A stretch of DNA of 64,000 nt. Source: UBA4636 sp045534575. Its GTDB lineage: Bacteria > Bacillota > Clostridia > Christensenellales > Borkfalkiaceae. Of this stretch, positions 16,846-25,851 are shown one piece after another (the first letter of the stretch is position 1; the number at the start of each line of letters is the position of its first letter). Under the pieces are notes generated by a model, which worked only from the letters and a program-made list of their open reading frames with translations, ran no database searches and had not been told where the DNA came from. Both the position numbers and the translations under genes were made by a program. The stretch lies in assembly GCA_045534575.1 (NCBI GenBank), contig JAZSJZ010000012.1:1-64000 (forward strand), given 5' to 3'.

Positions 16846-17906
16846 AGTGAGTTTTCCTCCATAATTTTTTCTATCACAGTAAATAGTTTTTGCATATCGA
16901 CAAATTCGCCGATAGTAATTCTAACATAATCACGGACTCTTGGGCTATTAAAATGCCTTACCAAAATTCCGTTTTCTTTTATCTTTTTAAAAAGTTCACA
17001 GCCGCTAATTTTTTTGTTCTTTGTTAAAATAAAGTTAGTGGAAGACGGTAACGTTTCAAACCCCAGCCCTTCTAGTTTTTTGACGAAAAACTGCCTCGTT
17101 TCAATAATCTTTTGGCAGTTGGTTTTAAAATAGCCGTCGTCTAAAATAGAGCCAATGCCCATAGCCATCGTCATTTTATTTATATTATAAGGATTAGTCG
17201 AATAGCGAATAGTTTCAAGGTCCAAAATAAGTTTTTCGCACGCAATACCAAACCCAAGCCTTGCCCCAGCAAGTGAGCGAGATTTGGAAAACGTTTGAGT
17301 TACGAGAAGATTTTCATACTTGTTAATGAGTTTAACTGCGCTCTCGCCACCAAAATCAACGTAAGCCTCGTCAACGACCACCACGTTATTAGGGTTAGCC
17401 TTAATAATTTCTTCAACCTTCGCTAAAGAAAGACTAATTCCCGTTGGAGCGTTAGGGTTGGCAAGAAAAATCGTTCCGCCAGCGTTTTTGAACGCTTCCA
17501 CGTCTATGGTAAAATCGCTCTTTAGCGGAATAATTTTAGCCTTAACTCCGTTGAGTTTTGCAAAAACCTCGTAAAACCCGTAGGTTATATCTGCAAAAAC
17601 AGCGGGCGTTTTATTATCGCAAAAAGCATTAAAGGCGAAGTTCAAAACGTCGTCAGAGCCGTTGGTTGCGATAACTTCAGTCGGCTTAACTCCAAGATAG
17701 GTTGCGTAGGTTTCTTTCAAAGCCGAAAGCGTTGCGTCAGGGTAAAGATTTACCTTGCCCGCCTCTTCGCACGCAAGCTCCACGCCAAGTGGCGACGGCG
17801 CGTAAGGCGATTCGTTGGCGTTTAACTTAATAAACTCGCCTTTTGGCTGTTCGCCCGGCACGTATGGCGTTAAGTTATTAAATTTTTCGCTGAAAAATTT
17901 ACTCAT
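16842..17906 (-). CDS. hisC: Histidinol-phosphate aminotransferase HisC
   Basis: PLP-dependent aminotransferase that makes L-histidinol phosphate. The 354 residues start VPGEQPKGEFIKLNANESPY, then ATNGSDDVLNFAFNAF, NPNAPTG, VVDEAYVDFGG, and the PLP lysine in QTFSKSRSLAGARLGFG. Ordinary length. A 55-bp gap separates it from hisD, the largest in the operon apart from its ends. Confidence 0.96.
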   Translation of the reverse strand: MSKFFSEKFNNLTPYVPGEQPKGEFIKLNANESPYAPSPLGVELACEEAGKVNLYPDATLSALKETYATYLGVKPTEVIATNGSDDVLNFAFNAFCDNKTPAVFADITYGFYEVFAKLNGVKAKIIPLKSDFTIDVEAFKNAGGTIFLANPNAPTGISLSLAKVEEIIKANPNNVVVVDEAYVDFGGESAVKLINKYENLLVTQTFSKSRSLAGARLGFGIACEKLILDLETIRYSTNPYNINKMTMAMGIGSILDDGYFKTNCQKIIETRQFFVKKLEGLGFETLPSSTNFILTKNKKISGCELFKKIKENGILVRHFNSPRVRDYVRITIGEFVDMQKLFTVIEKIMEENSL

Positions 17907-17960
17907 TTTTGTCCTTGAATTAAGTGTTTGTTTTGTTATCTTTTTTTAGTTATTTTTAAT

Positions 17961-19241
17961 TTATTCCTTTTCTTCAAGCCTAATGGTTGCGCTTCTTGCG
18001 TGGGCAGATAGCCCCTCCTTTTCGGCAAAATACGCAACTGACGGCGCTAAGCCTTCAAACGCTTGTTTGGTAAAGAAAGTGAACTGCGTTTTCTTCACAA
18101 AATCGTCAACCGAAAGCGGACTAGAGAATTTTGCCGTTCCGCTAGTTGGCAAGGTGTGGTTAGTGCCTGCCATATAGTCGCCAAGCGCTTCCGGGCAATA
18201 TCTTCCAAGGAACACAGAACCTGCGTTTTCTACCTTATCAATATAATCTAAAGCGTTATCAACGCAAATCTCTAGATGCTCTGGAGCAAGTTCGTTAGAA
18301 AGCGCTATCGCCTTTTCAATATCTTCGCAAAGAATAATTTTGCCGTTGTTTTCAATGGAAGCACGCGCAATTTCTTGGCGTGGCAATTTTTCTAACTGCC
18401 GTTCAACCTCTTGTTGAACTTCCTTTGCCAAATCTATGCTATCGGTAATCAAAACGGCGGTAGCCATTTTATCGTGTTCGGCTTGAGATAATAGGTCAGC
18501 GGCAACAAATTTTGGGTTTTGATTTTTATCGGCAATAACCAAAATTTCGCTAGGGCCTGCTATCATATCGATTGAAACCTTGCCAAAAACCTGCCTTTTG
18601 GCTTCGGCAACGAACGCATTGCCAGGACCTACGATTTTATCTGCTTTAGGAATAGACTTCGTGCCGTATGCTAAAGCGCCAATGGCTTGCGCTCCGCCCA
18701 CCTTAAAAATGGTATCAACACCCGCAACGAAAGCCGCCGCTAAAATCTCAGGCGCAATTTTTCCCTCTTTGTTTGGTGGGGTTACCATAACTACCTTTTT
18801 GCAACCTGCTATTTTTGCTGGAATTGCGTCCATTAAAACGGTTGAAGGATAACTCGCCGTGCCACCTGGAACGTAAAGCCCAGCAACAGCGATTGGGATT
18901 ATTTTTTGCCCGATGATTGCCCCGTTTTCCTTTTCTATTTTAAAGCCCTGTCTTTTTTGCTTTTCGTGGAATTCTCTTATGTTTTTGCTAGCCTCTTTTA
19001 ATATGCTCAAAAACTTCTCGTCAACTAGCTTTAACGCCTCGTCAATTTCTTCTTTTTGCACCAAAAGTTGGTCTATAACTGCGTTATCGAACTTTTTGTT
19101 ATAGAAAAAGAGCGCTTCGTCGCCACGAAGTTTAACGTCGTCTAAAATTTCTTTTACTATTGAAGATACGTCTTTTTCGGTTTTTACTCGTTCAAAAACG
19201 TCTTCCTTTTTAAGATTGTTTAAGTTGAAAATCTTTATCAT
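17961..19241 (-). CDS. hisD: Histidinol dehydrogenase HisD
   Basis: Zinc- and NAD-dependent enzyme that performs the last two oxidations to histidine. The 426-residue protein contains LYVPGGTASYPSTVLM, VGGAQAIGALAYGT, IVGPGN, DMIAGPSEILVIAD, LSQAEHD, APEHLEI, and the zinc/catalytic His region GTNHTLPTSGTAKFSSPLS. Two bases separate it from hisG. Full length. Confidence 0.97.
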   Translation of the reverse strand: MIKIFNLNNLKKEDVFERVKTEKDVSSIVKEILDDVKLRGDEALFFYNKKFDNAVIDQLLVQKEEIDEALKLVDEKFLSILKEASKNIREFHEKQKRQGFKIEKENGAIIGQKIIPIAVAGLYVPGGTASYPSTVLMDAIPAKIAGCKKVVMVTPPNKEGKIAPEILAAAFVAGVDTIFKVGGAQAIGALAYGTKSIPKADKIVGPGNAFVAEAKRQVFGKVSIDMIAGPSEILVIADKNQNPKFVAADLLSQAEHDKMATAVLITDSIDLAKEVQQEVERQLEKLPRQEIARASIENNGKIILCEDIEKAIALSNELAPEHLEICVDNALDYIDKVENAGSVFLGRYCPEALGDYMAGTNHTLPTSGTAKFSSPLSVDDFVKKTQFTFFTKQAFEGLAPSVAYFAEKEGLSAHARSATIRLEEKE

Positions 19242-19243
19242 AT

Positions 19244-19870
19244 TTAGCCTAAAAAGTTTTGAATTGAATTTTTAATTGCTTGAATTTTTTGCTTTTTAAA
19301 TTTAAAACTTGCCTTGTTCGCAATAAGCCTAGCCGAGATTGGCAAGAATTTTTCGATAACTACAAGGTCGTTTTCTTTTAGCGTTTTACCCGTTTCAACG
19401 ATATCAACGATAACGTCGGCAAGCGCTAAAATGGGAGCAATTTCTATTGAGCCGTTAAGTTTAACAATGTCGATATCTCTACCTTTTTTAGAATAGAAGT
19501 TGGAAGCGATGTTTTTAAACTTGGTTGCAACAACTAGCGTTTTTTGGTTATCGTCAACAAAATCTTTTTTGCCTGCAACAGCCATATCGCACTTGCCCAT
19601 TTTAAGGTCTAAAAGTTCGTAAACGTCGGGCTCGTATTCTAACAAAATATCTTTGCCCGCAACGCCGATATCAGCAGCGCCTCGTTCAACGTAGATAGCA
19701 ACGTCACTCGGCTTTACCCAGAAAAACCTAATCTTTTTTTGGCTGTTTTCAAAAATTAGTTTGCGGTTGTTTTCTTTAATTGACGGGCATTCAAACCCCG
19801 CCTTTTCAAACAAATCGTAAACCTTTTCTCCAAGTCTTCCCTTTGGAAGCGCAACGTTAATATAATCCAT
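19244..19870 (-). CDS. hisG: ATP phosphoribosyltransferase, short form HisG(S)
   Basis: First committed enzyme of histidine synthesis (ATP + PRPP to PR-ATP). At 208 residues it lacks the C-terminal regulatory domain of the long form, so it needs HisZ, which is encoded just upstream. Visible family motifs are ALPKGRLGEK, VYVERGAADIGVAGKDIL and the PRPP-binding stretch DVIVDIVETGKTLKEN. It is 7 bp downstream of hisZ. Confidence 0.96.
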   Translation of the reverse strand: MDYINVALPKGRLGEKVYDLFEKAGFECPSIKENNRKLIFENSQKKIRFFWVKPSDVAIYVERGAADIGVAGKDILLEYEPDVYELLDLKMGKCDMAVAGKKDFVDDNQKTLVVATKFKNIASNFYSKKGRDIDIVKLNGSIEIAPILALADVIVDIVETGKTLKENDLVVIEKFLPISARLIANKASFKFKKQKIQAIKNSIQNFLG

Positions 19871-19877
19871 AACCCAC

Positions 19878-20960
19878 CTAAAGCGTGATAACCTCTTTAA
19901 ACTTTAATTTTTCTGGAACTACTCTTGCCGTTAAACAACTTTTGCCTTGCTCGGTTAACTCTTTTGCCTTCTTTAAAGCGTCAAGTTCAGTTTTATCATT
20001 ATAAATAATAACGGCGTCAACGCCACTTTCCGTTCTATCGTTAAGCCTAGAAACACCGTCAAGATAAACGGCAAAGCCAATCGCCTTTGACTTTTTGTTC
20101 ATCTTTTTCATAAGCCTATCATACTGCCCGCCCGATAAAACTTTAGAATAAAACCCCTTAATAAAGCCGTTGAAAACAAGCCCGTTATAATAGTTTGAAT
20201 TTTCTATAACCGAAAAATCAACGCTTAAATTTTTGCCATAGCCTAACGCTTCAAGCCCGTCAATAACCTTAATAAGTCGGTCTATAACCTCGTTTTTGCA
20301 CACTTTTCTCAATTTCTCTAAAAGCGGAAGAACGGTTTTTTTATCGCCAAAAGTTTCAACAAGTTCTATTATTAAACTGCTTTTTTCCGCCTTTTGCAAG
20401 CCGTCTAATAGGCTCTTAATTTCAACGGAATTTTTCTCGGCAACAAGTTTATAGAGTTTCTTCTCGGTTTTTTGGTCAACTTCTAAATCTTTAATAACGG
20501 CCTCAACAACGTCTAAATCGCCAATATCCATAGCATAGTCAGCCGATAAATTTTCTAGGCTCTTTAGGGCAAGCGTTAAAACTTCAATAATTTCTAAGTC
20601 GCCAACACGCCCTAAGCACTCCAAGCCCGTTTGCACTATTTCTTTAAAAGTTCCCGTGCCTTTAGAAACCCTATAAACGCTTTCGTTATAGAAAAGTTTG
20701 TTAGCAGATTCTAAATCGTCTTTGGTGTTTTTGATAATAGATAGCGTAACGTCGGGCTTTAGCGCCATAAGTTTTCCCGTTTTGTCGGTAAAAGTGATAA
20801 CGCTATCGCTAATTAAAAACTCTTTGTTTTTTGCATAAAGGTCGTATTCTTCGAATTTTTTCATGCTATATTTTTCGTAGCCGTAAGAAGAAAACAAACG
20901 GCGAAGCGAAAATATTACCTTTTCTGTTGAAGATAAAACGCTTTCAAAACTGTTATTCAT
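19878..20960 (-). CDS. hisZ: ATP phosphoribosyltransferase regulatory subunit HisZ
   Basis: A catalytically inactive paralogue of histidyl-tRNA synthetase that complexes with short HisG and makes it sensitive to histidine. The 360-residue protein retains class II synthetase-like segments (KPDVTLSIIKN, and GGQYDRLMKKMN near residue 285) but no anticodon-binding domain. ATG 20960 was chosen because AAGGG lies 7 nt upstream; a GTG three codons earlier is the alternative. It overlaps the regulator gene by 8 nt, which implies coupled translation. Confidence 0.9.
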   Translation of the reverse strand: MNNSFESVLSSTEKVIFSLRRLFSSYGYEKYSMKKFEEYDLYAKNKEFLISDSVITFTDKTGKLMALKPDVTLSIIKNTKDDLESANKLFYNESVYRVSKGTGTFKEIVQTGLECLGRVGDLEIIEVLTLALKSLENLSADYAMDIGDLDVVEAVIKDLEVDQKTEKKLYKLVAEKNSVEIKSLLDGLQKAEKSSLIIELVETFGDKKTVLPLLEKLRKVCKNEVIDRLIKVIDGLEALGYGKNLSVDFSVIENSNYYNGLVFNGFIKGFYSKVLSGGQYDRLMKKMNKKSKAIGFAVYLDGVSRLNDRTESGVDAVIIYNDKTELDALKKAKELTEQGKSCLTARVVPEKLKFKEVITL

Positions 20961-21252
20961 TTTTATCACCCTTAGTCAATCTGTCAATCACCGTTTTGTA
21001 ACCGCCCTTGCCGTAATTTAAGCATCTGTTAACACGGCTAATGGTCGCGGTGGATGCGCCCGTTTTTTTAGAAATCTCGCCATAACTCGTTTTCTCGATT
21101 AAAAGTTTTGCAACCTCAAGGCGCGAAGTCATATCTTCGACCTCTTTTATGGTGCAAACGTCCTCAAAAAACTTTTGCGCCTCTTCAACGCTTTCAAGTT
21201 TTAAAACCGCTTCAAAAAACGAATTGAACTTTTCCATCAAATTTTGATTCAT
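20953..21252 (-). CDS. TrpR-like histidine operon regulator (YerC/HisR family)
   Basis: A 99-residue all-helical DNA-binding protein of the YerC/YecD family, related to TrpR. The helix-turn-helix is visible in the segment GEISKKTGASTATISRVNRC (about residues 57-76). In several Bacillota the family member encoded in or near the his operon is the histidine-responsive repressor HisR. Here it is the first gene of the operon, and its promoter carries a 14-bp palindrome between the -35 and -10, which fits autoregulation of the whole operon. The start follows GAGGG. Confidence 0.9.
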   Translation of the reverse strand: MNQNLMEKFNSFFEAVLKLESVEEAQKFFEDVCTIKEVEDMTSRLEVAKLLIEKTSYGEISKKTGASTATISRVNRCLNYGKGGYKTVIDRLTKGDKNE

Positions 21253-21282
21253 AAAAACCCTCTCTCGGTTTAATGCTTTACC

Positions 21283-21311
21283 ATTTTAGCACGCTAAAGC
21301 GATAAGGTCAA
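21283..21311 (-). promoter_or_regulatory. Histidine operon promoter with overlapping operator
   Basis: On the minus strand: -35 TTGACC (21306-21311), 17-nt spacer, -10 TAAAAT (21283-21288). A perfect palindrome TTTAGCGTGCTAAA (21285-21298) fills the spacer and overlaps the -10, the right place for a repressor that blocks RNA polymerase. The TrpR-like protein encoded immediately downstream is the obvious candidate to bind it. Confidence 0.8.
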
Positions 21312-21427
21312 GGAAATAACAGCCAAAAAACAAAATAATATGAAATTTTATTAAACGCTTGCAAGAGCATAAGTATTATGATATTCTTTATTTGACCTAA
21401 TTCGTTTTATTTGCCTTGGAGGTTTTT

Positions 21428-22834
21428 ATGAAAGCAAAGCTTTTGCAAATTTTAATTTTGAGCATTTTATTAACTTGCTCACTTTTGTTTTTTTGCGCTT
21501 GCAACTCAAGCCGACAAGGTTCAAATAATTCATCAAGTTCGATTGAAAAAAATTCAACTAGTTCAAATGGTGATAACTCGTCAAACTTAGGCGGAAGTTC
21601 CTTCGAGAACTTGCCTGCTAAAGTAGTTCTAAAGGGCTTGACCTTCAAACTTTTAGATGACAATACCTACGAGGTTTCGAGTTTTGATAAATCTTCAACC
21701 GCTGTTACTATTCCCGAACGTGTTAACGGCGCAAATGTAACTTTAATTGGTTCTAAGTCTTTCTATAATTGCAATAGTTTAGAGAGCATAACAATACCTG
21801 AGAGCGTAACTTCAATTGGCGAAAGTGCGTTCTATAATTGCAGTAGTTTAACAAGCGTAAATTTGGCAAACGGAATAACTTCGATTAGCGATAATGCGTT
21901 TGAGGGTTGCAACTCATTAACGACCATAAAAATACCAAACAGCGTAACCTCTATTGGCGATAGTGCTTTCGCTTATTGCAATAGACTAAAAAATATTGAA
22001 CTTACAAACAGCGTAACCTCGATTGGTGATAATGCGTTTACAGGTTGCGCCTTTGAAAGCTTAGTTCTACCAAACAATTTAACTTCTATTGCTAGCAATT
22101 TGTTCTATTATTGCACAAATCTTAAAAGCATAGAAATTCCAAATAGCGTAGCCTCTATTGGTGAGGATGCGTTCTATGGTTGTAACGCTGAAATTTTGTG
22201 GGGAAATAATCCTTCTATTACAGCAATCGGTTCTTGCGCTTTTAGAGGATATGTAGGTGAAAAAATAGAAATTCCAAACAGCGTAACTACCATTGCTGAC
22301 GAGGCTTTTACCGCTTGCGTATTTTTAAAAAATATATCTTTTGAAGAAGGTAGCAAGTTAAAAGAAATTGGTTATCACGCGTTTTTCATTTGCGGTTCTC
22401 TAATAAGCCTAGAAATCCCAAACAGCGTAAACTCAATTGGCTCTTATGCTTTTGAAAGTTGTGGCGCTGAGATTTTGTGGGGAGATAACCCTTCTATCGC
22501 TACAATTAGTGATTATACTTTTAGCGGTTACTCCGGTTTAAGTTTAACAATCCCAAACAGCGTAACTTCTATCGGTGATTATGCATTTGCAGGTTGCAAT
22601 AATTTAGAAAGCGTAACAATTGGAAATAACGTTTCTTTTATTGGTAAGAGTGCATTTGATTTTTGCTATAATTTAAAAAGCGTAGATTTTGAAAATAGTA
22701 GCGGTTGGTTTGTTGCCAAAAACCACGAGGCAACAAGTGGAATAGAAGTTTCAAGCAATGACCTTGCAAACACTTCAACCGCTGCAAACAGTTTATATTT
22801 AACTTATTGCGATTATTATTGGAAAAGAAATTAA
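21428..22834 (+). CDS. BspA-like leucine-rich-repeat surface lipoprotein
   Basis: A 468-residue exported lipoprotein. The lipobox (LFFCAC, Cys about 25) follows a hydrophobic signal, then a short Ser/Asn/Gly linker and a solenoid of about fifteen BspA/LRR_5 repeats of the type 'TSIGD-x-AF-x-x-C-x-x-L-x-x-I-x-IPNSV'. Several repeats are nearly identical at DNA level, which suggests recent duplication inside the gene. The ATG was chosen because TTGGAGG lies 7 nt upstream; an upstream TTG would place the binding site inside the gene. It lacks the C-terminal domain of the larger lipoprotein at 5250-7553. Role: surface attachment, ligand unknown. Confidence 0.88.
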   Translation: MKAKLLQILILSILLTCSLLFFCACNSSRQGSNNSSSSIEKNSTSSNGDNSSNLGGSSFENLPAKVVLKGLTFKLLDDNTYEVSSFDKSSTAVTIPERVNGANVTLIGSKSFYNCNSLESITIPESVTSIGESAFYNCSSLTSVNLANGITSISDNAFEGCNSLTTIKIPNSVTSIGDSAFAYCNRLKNIELTNSVTSIGDNAFTGCAFESLVLPNNLTSIASNLFYYCTNLKSIEIPNSVASIGEDAFYGCNAEILWGNNPSITAIGSCAFRGYVGEKIEIPNSVTTIADEAFTACVFLKNISFEEGSKLKEIGYHAFFICGSLISLEIPNSVNSIGSYAFESCGAEILWGDNPSIATISDYTFSGYSGLSLTIPNSVTSIGDYAFAGCNNLESVTIGNNVSFIGKSAFDFCYNLKSVDFENSSGWFVAKNHEATSGIEVSSNDLANTSTAANSLYLTYCDYYWKRN

Positions 22835-22860
22835 GGCTTTAAAAATATTTTTAAGACATA

Positions 22861-22896
22861 AAAACGCGCCTATAACCTCGTTATCGGCGCGTTTTT
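22861..22896. terminator. Bidirectional terminator with conserved inner stem (ATAAC/GTTAT)
   Basis: AAAACGCGCC and GGCGCGTTTT form the outer stem; inside, T·C mismatch, then ATAAC-CTC-GTTAT. It lies between the convergent lipoprotein and metH genes. The inner ATAAC-NNN-GTTAT and the mismatch recur at 33669, 46241 and 61475 with unrelated outer stems. Confidence 0.88.
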
Positions 22897-22903
22897 AATT
22901 TTT

Positions 22904-25267
22904 TTATGAGTTCTTTTCAACAAATCTTATAGCAGAAAGAGCGTCTTTAGAAAAGAAACTTGCGCCAATTTTTTTTGCGTATTCTTCAGTTAAAACCGCT
23001 CCGCCAACAATAACTTTGCAATCTAGATTTTGCGCCTTAATCTCGTCGATTATCTTTTTCATCTCAGGCGCGGTTGTGGTCATTAAGGCAGAAAGCCCTA
23101 AAAACCTTGCGTTTTTATTTTTTACGGTTTCAACGATTTTTTCACAAGGCACGTCCTTGCCAAGATCTATAACTTGATAGCCGTAGTTTTCAAAAAGAAG
23201 TTTTGCAATGTTTTTGCCAATATCGTGAATATCGCCCTTAACGGTTGCTAGAACGATTTTTTCCTTCTTGCCCTCGTTCTTTGGGATTTGGCTCTTTATT
23301 ATCTCAAACGCTTCTTTTGCAGATTCCGCGCTCATCAAAAGCGAAGGCAGAAAAACTTTTTTCTCTTCAAAGGCTTTTCCTACCCTATCTAAAGAAGGGA
23401 TAATATCTTCATTTATAATTTTGAGCGGTTCTTTTTCTTTTAAAAGTTCTTGGCACTTAATTTTTGCTAAATCCTTCAAGCCCTTTTCAATGGCAAAAGA
23501 TAAATTTTCTTGCGTTTTCGGTGCTATAGCCTCACTTTTTGTTTGTTCCTTGGTTGCGTAAGCTAAGTATTCTTGGCAGTTTTCGTCTTGACACAAAAGC
23601 GCCTTAGAAGCCTTGAAAACGTTCATCATCTCGACTGAGAAAGGGTTAATAATTGCAACGTTTAGCCCTTTAGATATTGCTAAAGCAAAAAACGTTGCGT
23701 TCAAAATTGTTCGGTTTGGAAGCCCGAACGAAACGTTTGAAACGCCAAGACTTGTTTTCACTTGCAACTTTTTAGAGATTGCTTCAAGCGCATCAAGGCA
23801 TAAAATTCCAGCGTTGTTTTGCGCGCTAACAGTCATTGCAAGGGTATCAACGATAATATCTTTTTTACTAATGCCGTAGGTTTTGGCGGTTTTTATAATC
23901 TTTTTGGCAATTTTTAATCTTCCTTCAACAGTATCGGGAATACCGTTTTCGTCAAGAGTGAGCGCAACCACAACCCCGCCATACTTTTTAACGAGCGGAA
24001 AAACTGCCTCCATGCTCTCTTTCTTTCCGTTAACCGAGTTAATAAGCGGTTTGCCGTTATAAATTCTTAAAGCCTTTTCGAGCGCAAGTGGAGAAGCCGT
24101 ATCTATTTGAAGTGGCACGGATACGACTTGTTGCAACTTTTCAACGATTTCTTTTAAGACTTTTTCCTCTTCAATTTCATTTATGCCAACGTTCACGTCT
24201 AAAATTTCTGCGCCCGCTTCAACTTGGGCTAAACCTTCTTTTAGAACGAAAGGCACGTCGTTTTCGATAAGCGCTTGACGAAATCTTTTCTTGCCCGTTG
24301 GGTTAATGCGCTCGCCGATAATAGTCAATTTATCTAAGCAGACGGCGTTTTTATAAGACGAAACAACTGTTAAATTCTTGTCCTTTATAGGCAAAGGGCT
24401 AACGTTTTTAGTTTTTTCAACAAGTTTTGCAACGTAAGACGGCGTAGTTCCACAGCAACCGCCAATGATTGAAACGCCTTTTTTAACAAGATTTAAAACT
24501 TCCTCACTAAACTCGTCTTCTAAAACGTCGAACTTAGTTTCGCCATCAACAATTTTTGGCATACCGGCGTTTGGCTTAAACAAAACGGGGGTGGACGAAA
24601 CTTTTAAAATGCGCTCTAAAACGCTAGATAGTTTTTTAGGCCCGAACGAGCAGTTTGCGCCTATTGCCGAAACGCCTAACCCCTCTAGCATTGCGACCAT
24701 AGCCTCGGCTGTTGTGCTAGATATTAGCGACCCATCCTCGCCGTAAGCGTTAGAAACGAAAATTGGCAAATCGCAAACGGATTTTGCGCCTAAAACGGCG
24801 CACTTCGTTTCAAGGCAGTCGTTCATCGTTTCGATAAAAATTAAATCAACGCCACACCTTGCGCCAATTTCTACCGTTTTTGCAAAAATAGAAACTGCGT
24901 TTTCAAATTCCAAATCGCCAAACGGCTTTAAGAGTTTTCCTAAAGGCCCAACGTCTAGCGCGATAAACTTCTCGCCCGTGTTTTTGGTCAGCGTTTGCGC
25001 TTTTTTAGCGTTTTGAACGGCGGAAGATATTATCTTTTCGAGCGTTTTTTCGTCAAACTTTAAAAGGTTTGCGCCAAAGGTGTTGGTGGAAACAACGTTC
25101 GAGCCAGCGTCGTAATATTGCTTATGAATTTCTATAATATCGCTTGGGCGTTCGAGGTTCAAAAGTTCGGGTTTTTCGCCCGCCTTTAAACCGCGCGCTT
25201 GCAAAAGCGTGCCTAAAGCCCCGTCGAGATACAAGATATTATTTTTTAAATATTCTAAAACTCTCAT
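22904..25267 (-). CDS. metH: Cobalamin-dependent methionine synthase, without reactivation domain
   Basis: Transfers the methyl group of methyl-tetrahydrofolate through cobalamin to homocysteine. In the 787 residues there are three catalytic modules: homocysteine-binding (start to about 290, zinc ligands in GANCSFGP and GGCCGTTP), pterin-binding (about 310-560, with ERINPTGKKRF and LDVNVG) and the cobalamin cap and Rossmann domain (about 580 to the end, with the cobalamin histidine in VKGDIHDIGKNI). The AdoMet-dependent reactivation domain that ends E. coli MetH (about 1227 residues) is missing; a separate gene 5 bp upstream supplies it. Last gene of the metF-activation-metH unit. Confidence 0.95.
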   Translation of the reverse strand: MRVLEYLKNNILYLDGALGTLLQARGLKAGEKPELLNLERPSDIIEIHKQYYDAGSNVVSTNTFGANLLKFDEKTLEKIISSAVQNAKKAQTLTKNTGEKFIALDVGPLGKLLKPFGDLEFENAVSIFAKTVEIGARCGVDLIFIETMNDCLETKCAVLGAKSVCDLPIFVSNAYGEDGSLISSTTAEAMVAMLEGLGVSAIGANCSFGPKKLSSVLERILKVSSTPVLFKPNAGMPKIVDGETKFDVLEDEFSEEVLNLVKKGVSIIGGCCGTTPSYVAKLVEKTKNVSPLPIKDKNLTVVSSYKNAVCLDKLTIIGERINPTGKKRFRQALIENDVPFVLKEGLAQVEAGAEILDVNVGINEIEEEKVLKEIVEKLQQVVSVPLQIDTASPLALEKALRIYNGKPLINSVNGKKESMEAVFPLVKKYGGVVVALTLDENGIPDTVEGRLKIAKKIIKTAKTYGISKKDIIVDTLAMTVSAQNNAGILCLDALEAISKKLQVKTSLGVSNVSFGLPNRTILNATFFALAISKGLNVAIINPFSVEMMNVFKASKALLCQDENCQEYLAYATKEQTKSEAIAPKTQENLSFAIEKGLKDLAKIKCQELLKEKEPLKIINEDIIPSLDRVGKAFEEKKVFLPSLLMSAESAKEAFEIIKSQIPKNEGKKEKIVLATVKGDIHDIGKNIAKLLFENYGYQVIDLGKDVPCEKIVETVKNKNARFLGLSALMTTTAPEMKKIIDEIKAQNLDCKVIVGGAVLTEEYAKKIGASFFSKDALSAIRFVEKNS

Positions 25268-25272
25268 TTTAT

Positions 25273-25851
25273 CTATTCGTTTATTCCAATAATTGCCGTA
25301 ACCGATTTTGAAGGCGTCATAATAAGGGAATCGTTTAAGGTTACGCCTAGCAGTTTTTCGGCTTGCAAAATTTCTAAAATTTTAGGCTGAAGCGTTAAAG
25401 GGATTTCGCCGTAACCGGGGCTAAACCTTGGCGACGATTTGCAAGATAGTGAAACGTCTTCACAAAACTTATCAAGAAGGCTTTCAACCCTTTCGCTACC
25501 CACCGCTTGGCAAATTGCTTGCTTGAAAAAAGATACGTGCGAATACTTTAAAATTAGCCTATCTATTCCTATTCCAACCGTTGCTAAAACTAGAAGAACG
25601 TGGGAATATCCCTCAAGCCTTTTTATTAAATTTTCGCTCGACGTTTTATAAAAACCTAGGTCTATAACACCGTTATCGCGCAAAATCTCAAATTTTTTAT
25701 AGGCGATAAGATTCTTTTCTTCGCTTAAAATCTCTTCGATAACGCTATTAACTTCAGCCTCTAATTCTAAGCCGACCTCTTTTGCTCGAAGGTAGCGAAA
25801 AACCTCGTTTTTATTAACTTCAATGTGCGGATACGATAAAACCTTTACCAT
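25273..25851 (-). CDS. Methionine synthase reactivation domain protein (stand-alone)
   Basis: A 192-residue protein matching only the C-terminal AdoMet-binding activation domain of MetH. The signature RFSPGYGEIPL (about residues 144-154) and the conserved SLIMTPSKSVTAIIG end are visible. Such stand-alone proteins re-methylate cobalamin that has oxidised during turnover, using AdoMet and an external electron donor. It starts one base inside the end of metF and is followed 5 bp later by metH, so the split enzyme is made from one message. Confidence 0.9.
   Translation of the reverse strand: MVKVLSYPHIEVNKNEVFRYLRAKEVGLELEAEVNSVIEEILSEEKNLIAYKKFEILRDNGVIDLGFYKTSSENLIKRLEGYSHVLLVLATVGIGIDRLILKYSHVSFFKQAICQAVGSERVESLLDKFCEDVSLSCKSSPRFSPGYGEIPLTLQPKILEILQAEKLLGVTLNDSLIMTPSKSVTAIIGINE

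Noticed and set aside
21253..21427. T-box leader for the histidine operon
   Set aside because: The leader from the promoter to the first ATG is too short (about 30 nt), and no T-box sequence is seen; control by a repressor fits better.
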